This document shows positions 28,708 to 36,527 of a stretch of DNA of 64,000 nucleotides, in pieces; within the stretch, counting starts at the first letter, position 1, and each line of letters begins with the position of its first letter. This stretch comes from Rhodococcoides kyotonense (GTDB taxonomy: Bacteria > Actinomycetota > Actinomycetes > Mycobacteriales > Mycobacteriaceae). The notes under the pieces are model-generated. The model saw only the letters and a program-made list of their open reading frames with translations, was not told the origin of the DNA and did not search any database. The position numbers and the translations under genes are program-made. The stretch is taken from positions 62,001 to 126,000 of the forward strand of contig NZ_LVHI01000003.1 of assembly GCF_001645385.1 (NCBI RefSeq), written 5' to 3'.

Positions 28708-29480
28708 GTCTCGAGTTCCGACCCGTTCCAGTAGGCCAGCAGATTCGCCGCGAGTTCGCGATACGCCTGCGCGCCCTTGCTCTTCCGTCCCGACAGAACG
28801 GTCGCGCCCGAAGCCGTGGCTTCGGCGAAACGGACCGTCCTCGGAATCGGCGGCGCCAGGACAGGCAGCGAGTACCGATCGGACACGTCACCGAGAATGT
28901 CGCGGCTGTGCGTGGTGCGAGCGTCGAACAGAGTGGGTAGAGCGCCGAGCAGAGCGAGATCGGGATTGGTGATCTGCTGGACGTCCGACACGGTCCGCAA
29001 CAGCTGGCCGACACCGCGATGGGCGAGCGTCTCGCATTGCAGCGGCACCAGAACCGAATGCGCGGCCGTCAGGCCGTTCAGAGTGAGCACCCCGAGCGAC
29101 GGCGGGCAGTCGATCACGACGACGTCGAAATCGTCCTGCACCGACGCCAACGCCCGCTTCAGCGCGTACTCCCTCCCGGCTCGCATCAACAACAGCGCCT
29201 CTGCGCCCGCGAGGTCGATGGTGGCCGGCAGCAGGACGATGCCCTCGTCGGTCTCGACGACCGCGTCGGACAGCGGCGTGTCACCGGTGAGGACGTCGTG
29301 CACCGACGTCTCGAGCTTGTCCGGGTTGTGCCCCAACGAGAAGGTGAGACAGCCTTGGGGATCGAGGTCGATCACCAAGACCCGCTGATCGAGCGCGTGC
29401 AGTGCCGCCGCAAGTGATGCCACTGTCGTGGTCTTCGCGACGCCACCCTTCTGATTCGCAACCGCCAGTACAGTCGTCAC
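28683..29480 (-). CDS. ParA/Soj family ATPase (orphan)
   Basis: A 265-residue deviant Walker ATPase. KGGVAKTTTVASLAAAL is the P-loop with the signature lysine, DLDPQGCLTF is Walker A', and DCPPSLGVLTLNGL is Walker B. There is no ParB gene or parS-like cluster beside it, so it is not the chromosomal ParA of the origin region but the homologue of Rv3213c. Orphan ParA proteins place cell-pole or cytoplasmic cargos. The GTG at 29480 gives VTTVLAVANQ, the expected start; GAGG lies 10 bases upstream. Convergent with the beta-propeller gene, sharing 25 bp. Confidence 0.88.
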   Translation of the reverse strand: MTTVLAVANQKGGVAKTTTVASLAAALHALDQRVLVIDLDPQGCLTFSLGHNPDKLETSVHDVLTGDTPLSDAVVETDEGIVLLPATIDLAGAEALLLMRAGREYALKRALASVQDDFDVVVIDCPPSLGVLTLNGLTAAHSVLVPLQCETLAHRGVGQLLRTVSDVQQITNPDLALLGALPTLFDARTTHSRDILGDVSDRYSLPVLAPPIPRTVRFAEATASGATVLSGRKSKGAQAYRELAANLLAYWNGSELETYSPAAGD

Positions 29481-29595
29481 AGCGTTAGATCCTCGCTTAC
29501 ATCGGCGCTGGTGGCCAGACAAGACGACCGTGGGCGCGTCGCACACCCTTCGAGTCCGGATGGTCGACGCGCCCACAGTGCAGATTCACGACGTG

Positions 29596-31077
29596 TCAGT
29601 GCATGATCACCGGTGCTGCCGAGTCTTTGCCCTCGGACGGGGTGACCTTCTTACGCGGCAGGAAGAACGCGGGGACGAACGTCAGAACGACCAGCACGAG
29701 TGCCACGGTGAACGTCGTCGCGAAACCGTCCGCCGAGATGCTCAGCGCCTCGACCGGCGATGTCGCCGACTCGACGCCCTTGAGCTGGTTGGTCAACACG
29801 ACGGACATGACGGCCGTACCGATGGAACCGCACGTCTGCTGGACGATGTTCATCAGCGTCGATCCGCGAGCCACGCTGTGGTCGGTGAGCGTCTGCAGCG
29901 CCGCTGTCATGATCGGCATCATCGTCGAGCCGAGGCCCATGCCCATCACGAACAGCCCGCCGAGCAGCAGGACGTAGGACGTGTCCGGCCCGACCTGTGT
30001 GAACACGGCCATACCCGCGGTCACGAAGACCAGTCCGACGAGCACGATCTTTCCCGGGCCGATGCGGTCCGCAAGCGTGCCCGCGATCGGCATGGTCAGC
30101 ATCGCGCCGAGGCCCTGCGGCGCAAGGAGCAGACCTGCTGCCAACGTGGTCTCGCCGCGAATCTGCAGGAAGTAGCTGGGGAACAACAGGCCGGCGCCCA
30201 TGAACGCGGTGATGAAGAACAGCGTCGTGACGACTGCGATGGTGAGCGCACGGTTTCGGAACAGTCGCAGATCGATCAACGGGTGCTCGGTGCGCAGAGC
30301 ATGGAAGACGAACAGCACGATGAGCACTGCACCGACGATGGCCGGGACGAGAACTCGCGTCGCGAACACCGTCTCGGTCTCGGGGATCGACGACACACCG
30401 AACAGGAACAGGGCGAGACCCGGCGACAGCATCAGCATGCCCAGGAAGTCGAACGACTCCGACGGTGTCGGTGCGTCCTGCGGCAGAATCACGACGGCGG
30501 CGATGAGCGCGACGATGCCGATCGGCACGTTGATCAGGAAGATCCAATGCCAGCTGGCCGCCTCGAGAAGCCAACCACCCAGGATCGGACCACTGATCGG
30601 GCCGAGCAGCATCGGCACGCCGAGGACGGCCATGACACGGCCGATGCGCTCCGGGCCCGCTGCACGCGTCATGATCGTCATACCGAGCGGCATCAGCATG
30701 CCGCCACCGAGACCCTGGAGCACGCGGAACACGATCAGCGACGTGATGTCCCACGCGAAACTGCACAGGACGGACCCGAGCACGAACAACACGAGCGCAG
30801 TGATGTAGAGACGCTTCGTTCCGAACCTGTCCGCAGCCCATCCGGTCAACGGAATGACCGTTGCGAGGGCGAGCGTGTAGCCCGTCATGGTCCACGCGAC
30901 GGTCGCGTACGTCGCGTCGAACACGTCCATGAACGTCGGCACCGCGACACTGACGACGGTGACGTCGAGAATCGACATGATCGCGCCGAGCACGACGACG
31001 CCCGCGACCTTCAACACGGCCGAGTCGAGCTTCTCCGGCTCGGCTGCACCCGGTGGCGATGATCCTGGCTGCGTCAT
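29596..31077 (-). CDS. DHA2-family MFS multidrug exporter
   Basis: A 493-residue drug:H+ antiporter with 14 predicted helices. Seen are the DHA2 motif D1 (LDVTVVSVAVPTF), motif A (GWAADRFGTKRLY), motif B (LIVFRVLQGLGGGMLMPLG) and motif C (GVPMLLGPISGPILGGWL). It would expel lipophilic compounds through the plasma membrane. The second of two close ATGs (31077) is preferred, as AAGGA sits nine bases upstream. A plausible promoter, TTGAGT-N17-GATACT, lies at 31262-31290. No regulator gene is adjacent. As far as I remember, the M. tuberculosis order has no gene here, so it looks like an insertion between the ParA and phosphatase genes. Confidence 0.88.
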   Translation of the reverse strand: MTQPGSSPPGAAEPEKLDSAVLKVAGVVVLGAIMSILDVTVVSVAVPTFMDVFDATYATVAWTMTGYTLALATVIPLTGWAADRFGTKRLYITALVLFVLGSVLCSFAWDITSLIVFRVLQGLGGGMLMPLGMTIMTRAAGPERIGRVMAVLGVPMLLGPISGPILGGWLLEAASWHWIFLINVPIGIVALIAAVVILPQDAPTPSESFDFLGMLMLSPGLALFLFGVSSIPETETVFATRVLVPAIVGAVLIVLFVFHALRTEHPLIDLRLFRNRALTIAVVTTLFFITAFMGAGLLFPSYFLQIRGETTLAAGLLLAPQGLGAMLTMPIAGTLADRIGPGKIVLVGLVFVTAGMAVFTQVGPDTSYVLLLGGLFVMGMGLGSTMMPIMTAALQTLTDHSVARGSTLMNIVQQTCGSIGTAVMSVVLTNQLKGVESATSPVEALSISADGFATTFTVALVLVVLTFVPAFFLPRKKVTPSEGKDSAAPVIMH

Positions 31078-31261
31078 GGGCATCCGTCCTTCTTTTCTTC
31101 GCGAGCACGCCGTGCACGCGTCCACTGTGATTCGCGCGCCGCGACATCGAGCATCGGGCGACGAGACGATCGGTCGAACCGTCGGCTGCGTTGACGGGGT
31201 TCGAGACGTCCTCACCCGCGTGGAACGGGCGAGAGTGCACGCGTTCCGGCCGACGGGAGAC

Positions 31262-31290
31262 AGTATCGCGTTATCGAGCCGACCACTCAA
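31262..31290 (-). promoter_or_regulatory. Candidate sigma-70-type promoter for the MFS exporter
   Basis: On the minus strand TTGAGT and GATACT are separated by 17 nt. The TATA-poor context makes it readable but unproven; the leader to the ATG at 31077 would be about 180 nt. Confidence 0.35.
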
Positions 31291-31381
31291 TTCATTTAGC
31301 GACCGGATCGGGCCGGACGGCTGTGAGACCGGACACGACGTCCCGTTCGTCCGATTCGGTCGAGCCGGACGCGAAAGCCAC

Positions 31382-31397
31382 AGTGCCGCACGGCACT
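31382..31397. promoter_or_regulatory. 16-bp palindrome directly before the phosphatase gene
   Basis: AGTGCCG-CA-CGGCACT is a perfect inverted repeat ending 2 nt before the first ATG (31400). It covers the ribosome-binding region, so it could be an operator or a translation-blocking hairpin. Confidence 0.4.
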
Positions 31398-31399
31398 AT

Positions 31400-32032
31400 A
31401 TGAGCATGAGCGCAACAGCCAGCGGTGACCACGGACGTGTCGTTCTGCTCCGGCACGGCGAGACCGAATGGGCGACGACCGGGCGTCACACCGGCACGAC
31501 GGACGTCCCGCTCACGGCCGTCGGCGAGGAACAGGCGGTCGCGGCGGGCACGTTGCTCGGCGAACTCGACCTACGCGATCCGCTCGTGCTGAGCAGCCCA
31601 CGCGAGCGTGCTCGGCGAACCGCGCAGCTGGCAGGCCTCGACATCGATCGACCGTGGGATGCACTGGCCGAGTGGGACTACGGCGACTACGAGGGCATGA
31701 CCACGCCGGAGATCCGACAGAACGTGCCGCACTGGACGGTCTGGACCCATCCGTGCCCGAACGGCGAGACGATGGACGAAATCGGCACCCGCGCAGACCT
31801 CGTTCTGTCGGTGGCCCTGTCGGCTCTGCCGGAACGTGACGTCGTCCTCGTCGGGCACGGTCACTTCTCCCGAGCACTGCTCACCCGATGGACCGAACTA
31901 CCCGTGTCCGAGGGCAAACGATTCGCCATGTCCCCCGCCGCGTACTCGGTTCTCGGATTCGAGCACTCGTACCGGCAGATCGCCGTCCACAACATTCACC
32001 CGTCCGTCCGGACCGGCAGGCGTGCGAGCTAG
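31400..32032 (+). CDS. Histidine phosphatase family protein (Rv3214/gpm2-like)
   Basis: A 210-residue phosphatase of the phosphoglycerate-mutase superfamily. The catalytic VLLRHGETEW carries the phospho-accepting His, SSPRERARRTA the second Arg, EWDYGDYEG the acid/base Glu and VLVGHGHFSR the second His. The M. tuberculosis counterpart was first named gpm2 and later described as an acid phosphatase (from memory), so a mutase role is not assumed. ATGs at 31400 and 31406 are both possible. Its stop overlaps the convergent membrane-protein stop at CTAG, a 4-nt tail-to-tail overlap. Confidence 0.87.
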   Translation: MSMSATASGDHGRVVLLRHGETEWATTGRHTGTTDVPLTAVGEEQAVAAGTLLGELDLRDPLVLSSPRERARRTAQLAGLDIDRPWDALAEWDYGDYEGMTTPEIRQNVPHWTVWTHPCPNGETMDEIGTRADLVLSVALSALPERDVVLVGHGHFSRALLTRWTELPVSEGKRFAMSPAAYSVLGFEHSYRQIAVHNIHPSVRTGRRAS

Positions 32033-32451
32033 CTCTCGTCGTCGTCCTGGCCGTACTCGGCCGCCATCCATCTCGACGACGGCGGACTGAACAGCAGCAC
32101 GAGAATCGACAGCACACCTGCACCGAGCAGCGCCCCGTACAGCGGCTGGTGTGAATCCGTCAACAGCGCCCACACGACGGGCAGCAGCAGCAACTGAACG
32201 ACGAGCGCGATGGCACGCCCCCACCGCTTGCCCGCGATCAGCGCGACGCCGGCCGCGAGCACCGCAGCGCCGACGACCGCGAACCACCCGGCAGTTCCGT
32301 ACCCGTTCGCCGTGGTCCGGTCCGACCCCTCGACGGCACGAACCACGTACACGACCGCGGCGACGAGCGCGACGATTCCCTCCACGGCGACGAGCACTCC
32401 CGCGGATCGAAACGTCACGGGGGGCACCTGAGGCAGCGAAGGCGTCGACAC
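32029..32451 (-). CDS. Small integral membrane protein (Rv3217c-like)
   Basis: A 140-residue membrane protein with four predicted helices (AGVLVAVEGIVALVAAVVYVV, GWFAVVGAAVLAAGVALIA, GRAIALVVQLLLLPVVWALL, YGALLGAGVLSILVLLF, each trimmed by eye) and an acidic tail ending DDDES. No known motif. It starts at a GTG giving VSTPSLPQVP; the 36-bp tandem repeat lies just upstream of that start. In order and size it matches Rv3217c. It is divergent from the diacylglycerol-kinase-like gene. Function unknown. Confidence 0.8.
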   Translation of the reverse strand: MSTPSLPQVPPVTFRSAGVLVAVEGIVALVAAVVYVVRAVEGSDRTTANGYGTAGWFAVVGAAVLAAGVALIAGKRWGRAIALVVQLLLLPVVWALLTDSHQPLYGALLGAGVLSILVLLFSPPSSRWMAAEYGQDDDES

Positions 32452-32470
32452 TCGGCCAGGATAATCGGCT

Positions 32471-32597
32471 CGTTCCTGCAGGCTCCACTGCTGGCCCCTT
32501 TCCGGTCGTTCCTGCAGGCTCCACTGCTGGCCCCTTTCCGGTCGTTCCTGCAGGCTCCACTCCTGCCTCTCATCCGGTCGTTCCTGCAGGCTCCACT
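32471..32597 (+). repeat. Four tandem copies, 36-bp period, 19-bp identical core
   Basis: CGTTCCTGCAGGCTCCACT begins at 32471, 32507, 32543 and 32579, exactly 36 bp apart. The 17-bp connectors are nearly identical between copies 1-2 and 2-3 and diverge afterwards. The array fills most of the 183-bp divergent gap between two genes. The centre CCTGCAGG is an 8-bp palindrome. One further exact core copy is at 9749. Confidence 0.95.
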
Positions 32598-32634
32598 CCT
32601 GTCCCCCCAACCGGTGCCGATAGGCTCGGTTCCC

Positions 32635-33591
32635 GTGCGCGCGCTCCTGATCGTCAATCCCAATGCGACCTCGACCACCCCCGCGGCTCGCGACCTCTTG
32701 GCACACGCCCTGTCGAGTCGTGTTCGCGTCACCGTCGCCCATACGACGCATCGCAACCACGCAGCCGAACTGGCATCCCAGGCCCGTGACGACGGAATGG
32801 GTCTGGTGATCGTCCACGGCGGCGACGGAACCGTCAACGAAGTGGTCAACGGCATGCTCGGAGTTCCCCTCCCGGCGTCGATGAAATCGGTCACCATCGG
32901 TGCGATACCGCCGCTCGCCGTCGTCCCAGGCGGCAGCGCGAACGTGTTCGCCCGCTCGCTCGGCATTCCGTCGGATCCGGTGGCGGCCACGAACCAGTTG
33001 ATCGACCTGCTGTCGGAACGCTCGAGGCGCACCATCGGACTCGGACATTGCGACAACCGCTGGTTCACGTTCAACGCCGGACTCGGCCTCGACGCAGACG
33101 TCTGCCGTGCCATCGACGCGAGCCGCAAGAACGGCAGACCGGTGTCGCCGAGCCGGTACGTCCGGGCGTCGGTGCGCGAGTTCTTTCGTAAGAAAAATCA
33201 CGAACCGACGCTGACTGTCGACATCCCGGGTCACGATTCGGTAACAGGAGTTCATTACGCTTTCGTTTCCAACTCGAGCCCGTGGACTTACCTGAGCGAA
33301 CGGCCAGTGCACACCAATCCCGGCACGTCGTTCGAGACCGGACTCGGCCTGTTCGCGATGCGGACGACCAAGGTGTTCCCCAGCTTGAACGTGTCGCGAC
33401 AGCTGCTGTCGGCCACGTCGGAACCCAAGTCCCGCAAGCTGTTTCGACACGACGACGTTCCTCGCGTCCGCATCACGTCGTCGGAACCGATCGGACTGCA
33501 GATGGACGGTGACTATCTCGGCGAGCGCACGGAAGCGGAATTCTTCTCCACACCGTCGGCGTTGGAAGTGGTGGCTCCGAGACCCCAGTGA
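32635..33591 (+). CDS. Diacylglycerol kinase family protein (Rv3218-like)
   Basis: A 318-residue lipid or sphingosine-type kinase. The nucleotide site is HGGDGTVNEVVNG, followed by GGSANVFARSLG; the C-terminal half is beta-rich (FTFNAGLGLDADVC, LQMDGDYLG), as in DgkB/YegS. It would phosphorylate a diacylglycerol-like lipid or long-chain base at the membrane; the exact substrate is not shown. The GTG giving VRALLIVNPN was chosen as the start, because this strand opens the domain. It is divergent from the small membrane protein across the tandem repeat array. whiB1 lies 287 bp downstream. Confidence 0.87.
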   Translation: MRALLIVNPNATSTTPAARDLLAHALSSRVRVTVAHTTHRNHAAELASQARDDGMGLVIVHGGDGTVNEVVNGMLGVPLPASMKSVTIGAIPPLAVVPGGSANVFARSLGIPSDPVAATNQLIDLLSERSRRTIGLGHCDNRWFTFNAGLGLDADVCRAIDASRKNGRPVSPSRYVRASVREFFRKKNHEPTLTVDIPGHDSVTGVHYAFVSNSSPWTYLSERPVHTNPGTSFETGLGLFAMRTTKVFPSLNVSRQLLSATSEPKSRKLFRHDDVPRVRITSSEPIGLQMDGDYLGERTEAEFFSTPSALEVVAPRPQ

Positions 33592-33780
33592 CACCTGCCC
33601 GATCGGGTAGTTACGTACCCGTAAGGCAGGGCTCGCCACAACGCCCGAGGCCGGTTTTGCTGGGGAAATCTCAGCAGAATCACCTCCATCGGGGTACAAA
33701 GGAGCGCAGGAGGCTTAAGCGAGCCTAACAGAGTGAGCTTGACCACGGACACACGGCTATCTCTTGACTTCCCCTAAGTT

Positions 33781-33796
33781 CGTGAAAGCATTCACA
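33781..33796 (+). promoter_or_regulatory. CRP-like palindrome upstream of whiB1
   Basis: CGTGA-AAGCAT-TCACA matches the actinobacterial cAMP-receptor consensus TGTGA-N6-TCACA at 9 of 10 positions. It lies 83 bp before the whiB1 ATG. Control of whiB1 by CRP (Rv3676) is established in M. tuberculosis; conservation here is inferred. Confidence 0.7.
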
Positions 33797-33878
33797 AGCA
33801 ACAGTGCGGAAACATTCGATACGCACTCGTGAACTACAGAGAAACTATGGCGCTACGGCGCCCGGTAAGGAGCAGAGG

Positions 33879-34133
33879 ATGGACTGGCGCCACAAGGCCA
33901 TTTGTCGCGACGAAGACCCGGAACTCTTTTTCCCCGTGGGAAACAGCGGCCCGGCTCTCGCGCAGATCGCTGATGCCAAGGTCGTCTGCACGCGTTGCCC
34001 AGTCACCGCAGAGTGCCTCTCGTGGGCACTCGAGTCCGGCCAGGACGCAGGCGTGTGGGGTGGAATGAGCGAGGACGAGCGTCGCGCACTGAAGCGGCGT
34101 AATGCACGTACGCGTGCACGCAGCTCCGTCTAG
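33879..34133 (+). CDS. whiB1: WhiB1 iron-sulphur transcription factor
   Basis: An 84-residue Wbl protein, the same length as M. tuberculosis WhiB1. The four cluster cysteines are C9, C37, C40 and C46 (C-x27-C-x2-C-x5-C), followed by the GVWGG turn and a basic C-terminus (RRALKRRNARTRARSS) that contacts DNA. WhiB1 binds a [4Fe-4S] cluster, pairs with the principal sigma factor SigA region 4 and reacts with nitric oxide; it is essential in mycobacteria. AAGGAG lies six bases before the ATG. A CRP-like site is present upstream, and a strong hairpin terminator is downstream, so it is monocistronic. Confidence 0.96.
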   Translation: MDWRHKAICRDEDPELFFPVGNSGPALAQIADAKVVCTRCPVTAECLSWALESGQDAGVWGGMSEDERRALKRRNARTRARSSV

Positions 34134-34175
34134 CAACGGATCCCGACGCTCGCTTCGGACGAGCTGATTCGGAGA

Positions 34176-34206
34176 AAGAACCCGGCTCAGGGGGAGCCGG
34201 GTTCTT
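34176..34206. terminator. Intrinsic terminator, whiB1 / pdtaS
   Basis: A perfect 13-bp stem (AAGAACCCGGCTC and complement) with a 5-nt loop. T-rich flanks on both sides (TTCTT on +, TTCTTTCT on -) suit use in both directions between convergent genes. Confidence 0.88.
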
Positions 34207-34262
34207 CTGCGTTCGGGGGGTCGTGTCCGTCGGGCCGGCCGGATGCCCGCGTGGCGGGCGCG

Positions 34263-35741
34263 TCAGGGCGTGCGGGGACGGCGACCGAGCGGAACACGAA
34301 GGGACGCATCGGTTCCCCCGCCCTGCGCGGGATGAAGGCCGAGAGAGCCGTTCAGTTCGACGGACACCAACGTTCGGACGATCTGAAGACCGAGCCCTTC
34401 GGACCGCTCGAGCGAGAAGCCGGTGGGCAATCCCTGGCCGTCGTCGTGGATGACGACGTCGAGCCACCGGGCCGACCGGTCGGCGGTGATCAGCACGGTT
34501 CCTGCGGTACCTGCCTCGAAACCGTGCTCCATCGCGTTCTGCACGAGTTCGGTCAACACCATCACCAACGGCGTCGCACGCTCGGCGGAGAAGACGCCCA
34601 GCTTGCCTGTGCGCTTCACCCGAACTCGCGGATCGACGGTTCCCACGTCGAGCATGATCGGGACGAGGCGGTCGACGATCTCGTCGAGATCGACCTCTTC
34701 GTCCACCGACATGGACAGCATCTCGTGGACGACGGCGATCGACGTGACGCGTCGGACCGACTCGCTCAATGCGACCCGAGCCTCCTCGTTCTCGGTGCGA
34801 CGCGACTGCAGCCGCAGCAGCGCGGCAACGGTCTGCAGGTTGTTCTTCACCCGGTGATGGATCTCCCGGATGGTCGCGTCCTTGCTGAGCAGCGCCCGGT
34901 CCCGACGCTTCACCTCGGTGACGTCGCGCACGAGGACGATCGCTCCGACCGAACGGTCGTGAGGTCGCAGCGACAGCGTTCTGATCAACACCGTGGCACC
35001 GCGCGCGTCGACCTCCATACGGTGGCCGACGCTTGCCGTCAGAGTCGCCCGGATATGGTCGGCGGCTTCCTGCGAGTCGAACGGGTCGGTGATCAGCGAA
35101 CGCGTCACCGACGCCAGGTCACGGCCCGACAGTTCCGTCGACAAGCCCATTCGGTGATAAGCGGACAGCGCGTTCGGGCTCGCGTAGACGACGCGTCCCT
35201 CGGTGTCGAGGCGGATGAAGCCGTCACCTGCACGAGGCGACGAATTGACGTCCGTGCGCTCGACCGGCGTCGGAAACGTGCCGTCGCCGATCATGCGGCA
35301 CAGATCGTCCGCGCTGTCGCGGTAGGCGATCTCTAGCGCGCTGGGTGGACGCTGCTGCGTGGGGTTCACATCGCGGGTCAGCACGGCGATCACGTGTTCG
35401 CCGCAGCGAACGGGCACGCTGTCCGACCCCCCGACCTCGCCGCGGACGATCTCGCGGCTCACGAGGGAGTCGATGACCGTCGGATGCTGGGATTCGGATA
35501 CGACGGCCCCGACCATGTCCTCGGTGAACGCCGTCGGGGCGGTGGTCGGCCTGCACTGTGCCACACACAGCACCTTGGCGCCGGGCGCGCCCTCGACGTC
35601 GTCGGTGCCGACCCACAGCAACAGGTCGGCGAAGGACAGGTCGGCGAGCAGTTGCCACTCCCCGACCACCCGCTGCAGATGGTCGACGGCCTCACCCGGC
35701 AGGTCGGTGTGCTCGGCCAGCAGATCGCTCAGCGTGGACAC
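34263..35741 (-). CDS. pdtaS: Sensor histidine kinase PdtaS
   Basis: A soluble 492-residue kinase without membrane segments. The N-terminal third is a GAF-type domain, the middle a PAS domain (GFIRLDTEGRVVYASPNALS) and the C-terminus a HisKA_2/HATPase module with EIHHRVKNNLQT (phospho-His about residue 295), ELVQNAMEHGF, DDGQGLPTGF and GLGLQIVRTLV. The order and family are those of Rv3220c, which phosphorylates the antiterminator PdtaR; the partner gene is not in this window. Start at the GTG giving VSTLSDLLAEH. It lies 19 nt after the biotinyl-protein gene and may be co-transcribed with it. Confidence 0.93.
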   Translation of the reverse strand: MSTLSDLLAEHTDLPGEAVDHLQRVVGEWQLLADLSFADLLLWVGTDDVEGAPGAKVLCVAQCRPTTAPTAFTEDMVGAVVSESQHPTVIDSLVSREIVRGEVGGSDSVPVRCGEHVIAVLTRDVNPTQQRPPSALEIAYRDSADDLCRMIGDGTFPTPVERTDVNSSPRAGDGFIRLDTEGRVVYASPNALSAYHRMGLSTELSGRDLASVTRSLITDPFDSQEAADHIRATLTASVGHRMEVDARGATVLIRTLSLRPHDRSVGAIVLVRDVTEVKRRDRALLSKDATIREIHHRVKNNLQTVAALLRLQSRRTENEEARVALSESVRRVTSIAVVHEMLSMSVDEEVDLDEIVDRLVPIMLDVGTVDPRVRVKRTGKLGVFSAERATPLVMVLTELVQNAMEHGFEAGTAGTVLITADRSARWLDVVIHDDGQGLPTGFSLERSEGLGLQIVRTLVSVELNGSLGLHPAQGGGTDASLRVPLGRRPRTP

Positions 35742-35760
35742 GGTGTCGACTTCGGATGTG

Positions 35761-35976
35761 TCAGGCCACGACGGCGATGAGGTCACCCTGCTGGATGACG
35801 TCACCGACCTCGACGCCGATCGTCGTGACGGTTCCCGACGTCTCGGCCAGCACCGGAATCTCCATCTTCATCGATTCGAGGACGACGAGGGTGTCCCCGA
35901 CCGCGACCGTGTCGCCCTCGGCTACGACGATCTGAAAGACGGTCGACACCATCTCCGCGCGCACGTCCTCGGCCAT
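35761..35976 (-). CDS. Biotin/lipoyl attachment domain protein (TB7.3-like)
   Basis: A 71-residue protein consisting of a single biotinyl domain. The modified lysine is in ESMKMEIP, with flanking glycine turns (AEGDTVAVGD, VEVGDVIQQGD) that form the flattened barrel. It matches TB7.3/Rv3221c in length and position. As a free-standing biotin carrier it could serve an acyl-CoA carboxylase, but no carboxylase gene is near. The ATG at 35976 has a GAGGGAGAG ribosome site. It precedes pdtaS on the same strand. Confidence 0.93.
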   Translation of the reverse strand: MAEDVRAEMVSTVFQIVVAEGDTVAVGDTLVVLESMKMEIPVLAETSGTVTTIGVEVGDVIQQGDLIAVVA

Positions 35977-36071
35977 GACTCTCCCTCTCGTTCGTCGCGC
36001 TCCACGGCACCCGTGGACGCACACCCGATCACACGTGAAAGACTGTAGTGAATCTACGAGAGGAGCTACAC

Positions 36072-36146
36072 ATGGGTAAGCGTGGACGTAAGAAGCGCAG
36101 CCGCAAGGGCAACGCAGCAAACCACGGCAAGCGTCCCAACAGCTGA
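36072..36146 (+). CDS. 50S ribosomal protein bL37
   Basis: A 24-residue highly basic peptide: it opens MGKRGRKKRSRKGN and ends NHGKRPNS. It corresponds to the actinobacterial ribosomal protein bL37 first seen in mycobacterial ribosome structures; mycobacterial versions have the same length and the same KRGRKKR and NHGKRPN blocks (from memory). AGGAG sits about six bases before the ATG and a 15-bp-stem terminator follows 17 nt after the stop, so this is a complete small transcription unit. It is on the opposite strand from the flanking biotinyl-protein and rshA genes. It would normally be lost by length filters. Confidence 0.92.
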   Translation: MGKRGRKKRSRKGNAANHGKRPNS

Positions 36147-36163
36147 CGCGAGCGCCGAGACAC

Positions 36164-36198
36164 GAAAGGCCGGGAAGCACATGGCTTCCCGGCCTTTC
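36164..36198. terminator. Intrinsic terminator, bL37 / rshA
   Basis: A perfect 15-bp stem (GAAAGGCCGGGAAGC with its complement) and ACATG loop. T-rich tails lie on both strands, so it can end bL37 (+) and the sigH-rshA transcript (-). Confidence 0.9.
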
Positions 36199-36215
36199 TC
36201 GTGTTCGTCGGTCGT

Positions 36216-36527
36216 CTACTCGCTCTCGGACCGCTTGATCAGCACGGTCCGACGGATCTCGATGCTCAGGCGTTCCCGGAGCCCGGACGGCGCCTGCTCA
36301 CCGCCGCACTTACGCCCGATGAGGCTCTTGACCTTCTCCTCGATCCCGTACGCGGCCAAGCACGACCCGCACTCGTCGAGATGACGCTTCAGCCGGTGCT
36401 TGGTGCCTTCGTCGCACTCGTTGTCCAGCATGAGCCACACGTCTGCGATGACTGCGGAGCAGTCCAGCTTCTCGAACTCGCTGTTCGCCGCGTCGGCATC
36501 CGGTGTCCTGTCCGCATCCGATGTCAC
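36216..36527 (-). CDS. rshA: Anti-sigma factor RshA (zinc-associated, ZAS family)
   Basis: A 103-residue redox-sensing anti-sigma factor that holds SigH inactive until thiols are oxidised. The ZAS motif H49-x3-C53-x2-C56 (HLDECGSC) is intact, with a further upstream cysteine at C23 or C38. The GTG has AGGAGG about seven bases upstream and overlaps the sigH stop as GTGA, so the two proteins are made in balance. The role follows from RshA/RsrA work in M. tuberculosis and Streptomyces. Regulation is by autoregulatory SigH transcription from the promoter ahead of sigH. Confidence 0.93.
   Translation of the reverse strand: MTSDADRTPDADAANSEFEKLDCSAVIADVWLMLDNECDEGTKHRLKRHLDECGSCLAAYGIEEKVKSLIGRKCGGEQAPSGLRERLSIEIRRTVLIKRSESE

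Larger units (their letters stand above)
31084..31399. other. Intergenic region between MFS exporter and histidine phosphatase
   Basis: A 316-bp divergent region. It holds a promoter-like pair for the exporter (31262-31290, minus strand) and a 16-bp palindrome next to the phosphatase start (31382-31397). I see no small gene or RNA structure in the rest. Confidence 0.5.

Noticed and set aside
32471..32597. CRISPR-like look of regularly spaced repeats
   Set aside because: The 17-bp connectors between the first three copies are nearly identical, so they are not unique spacers; there are only four units and no cas genes. It is a plain tandem repeat.
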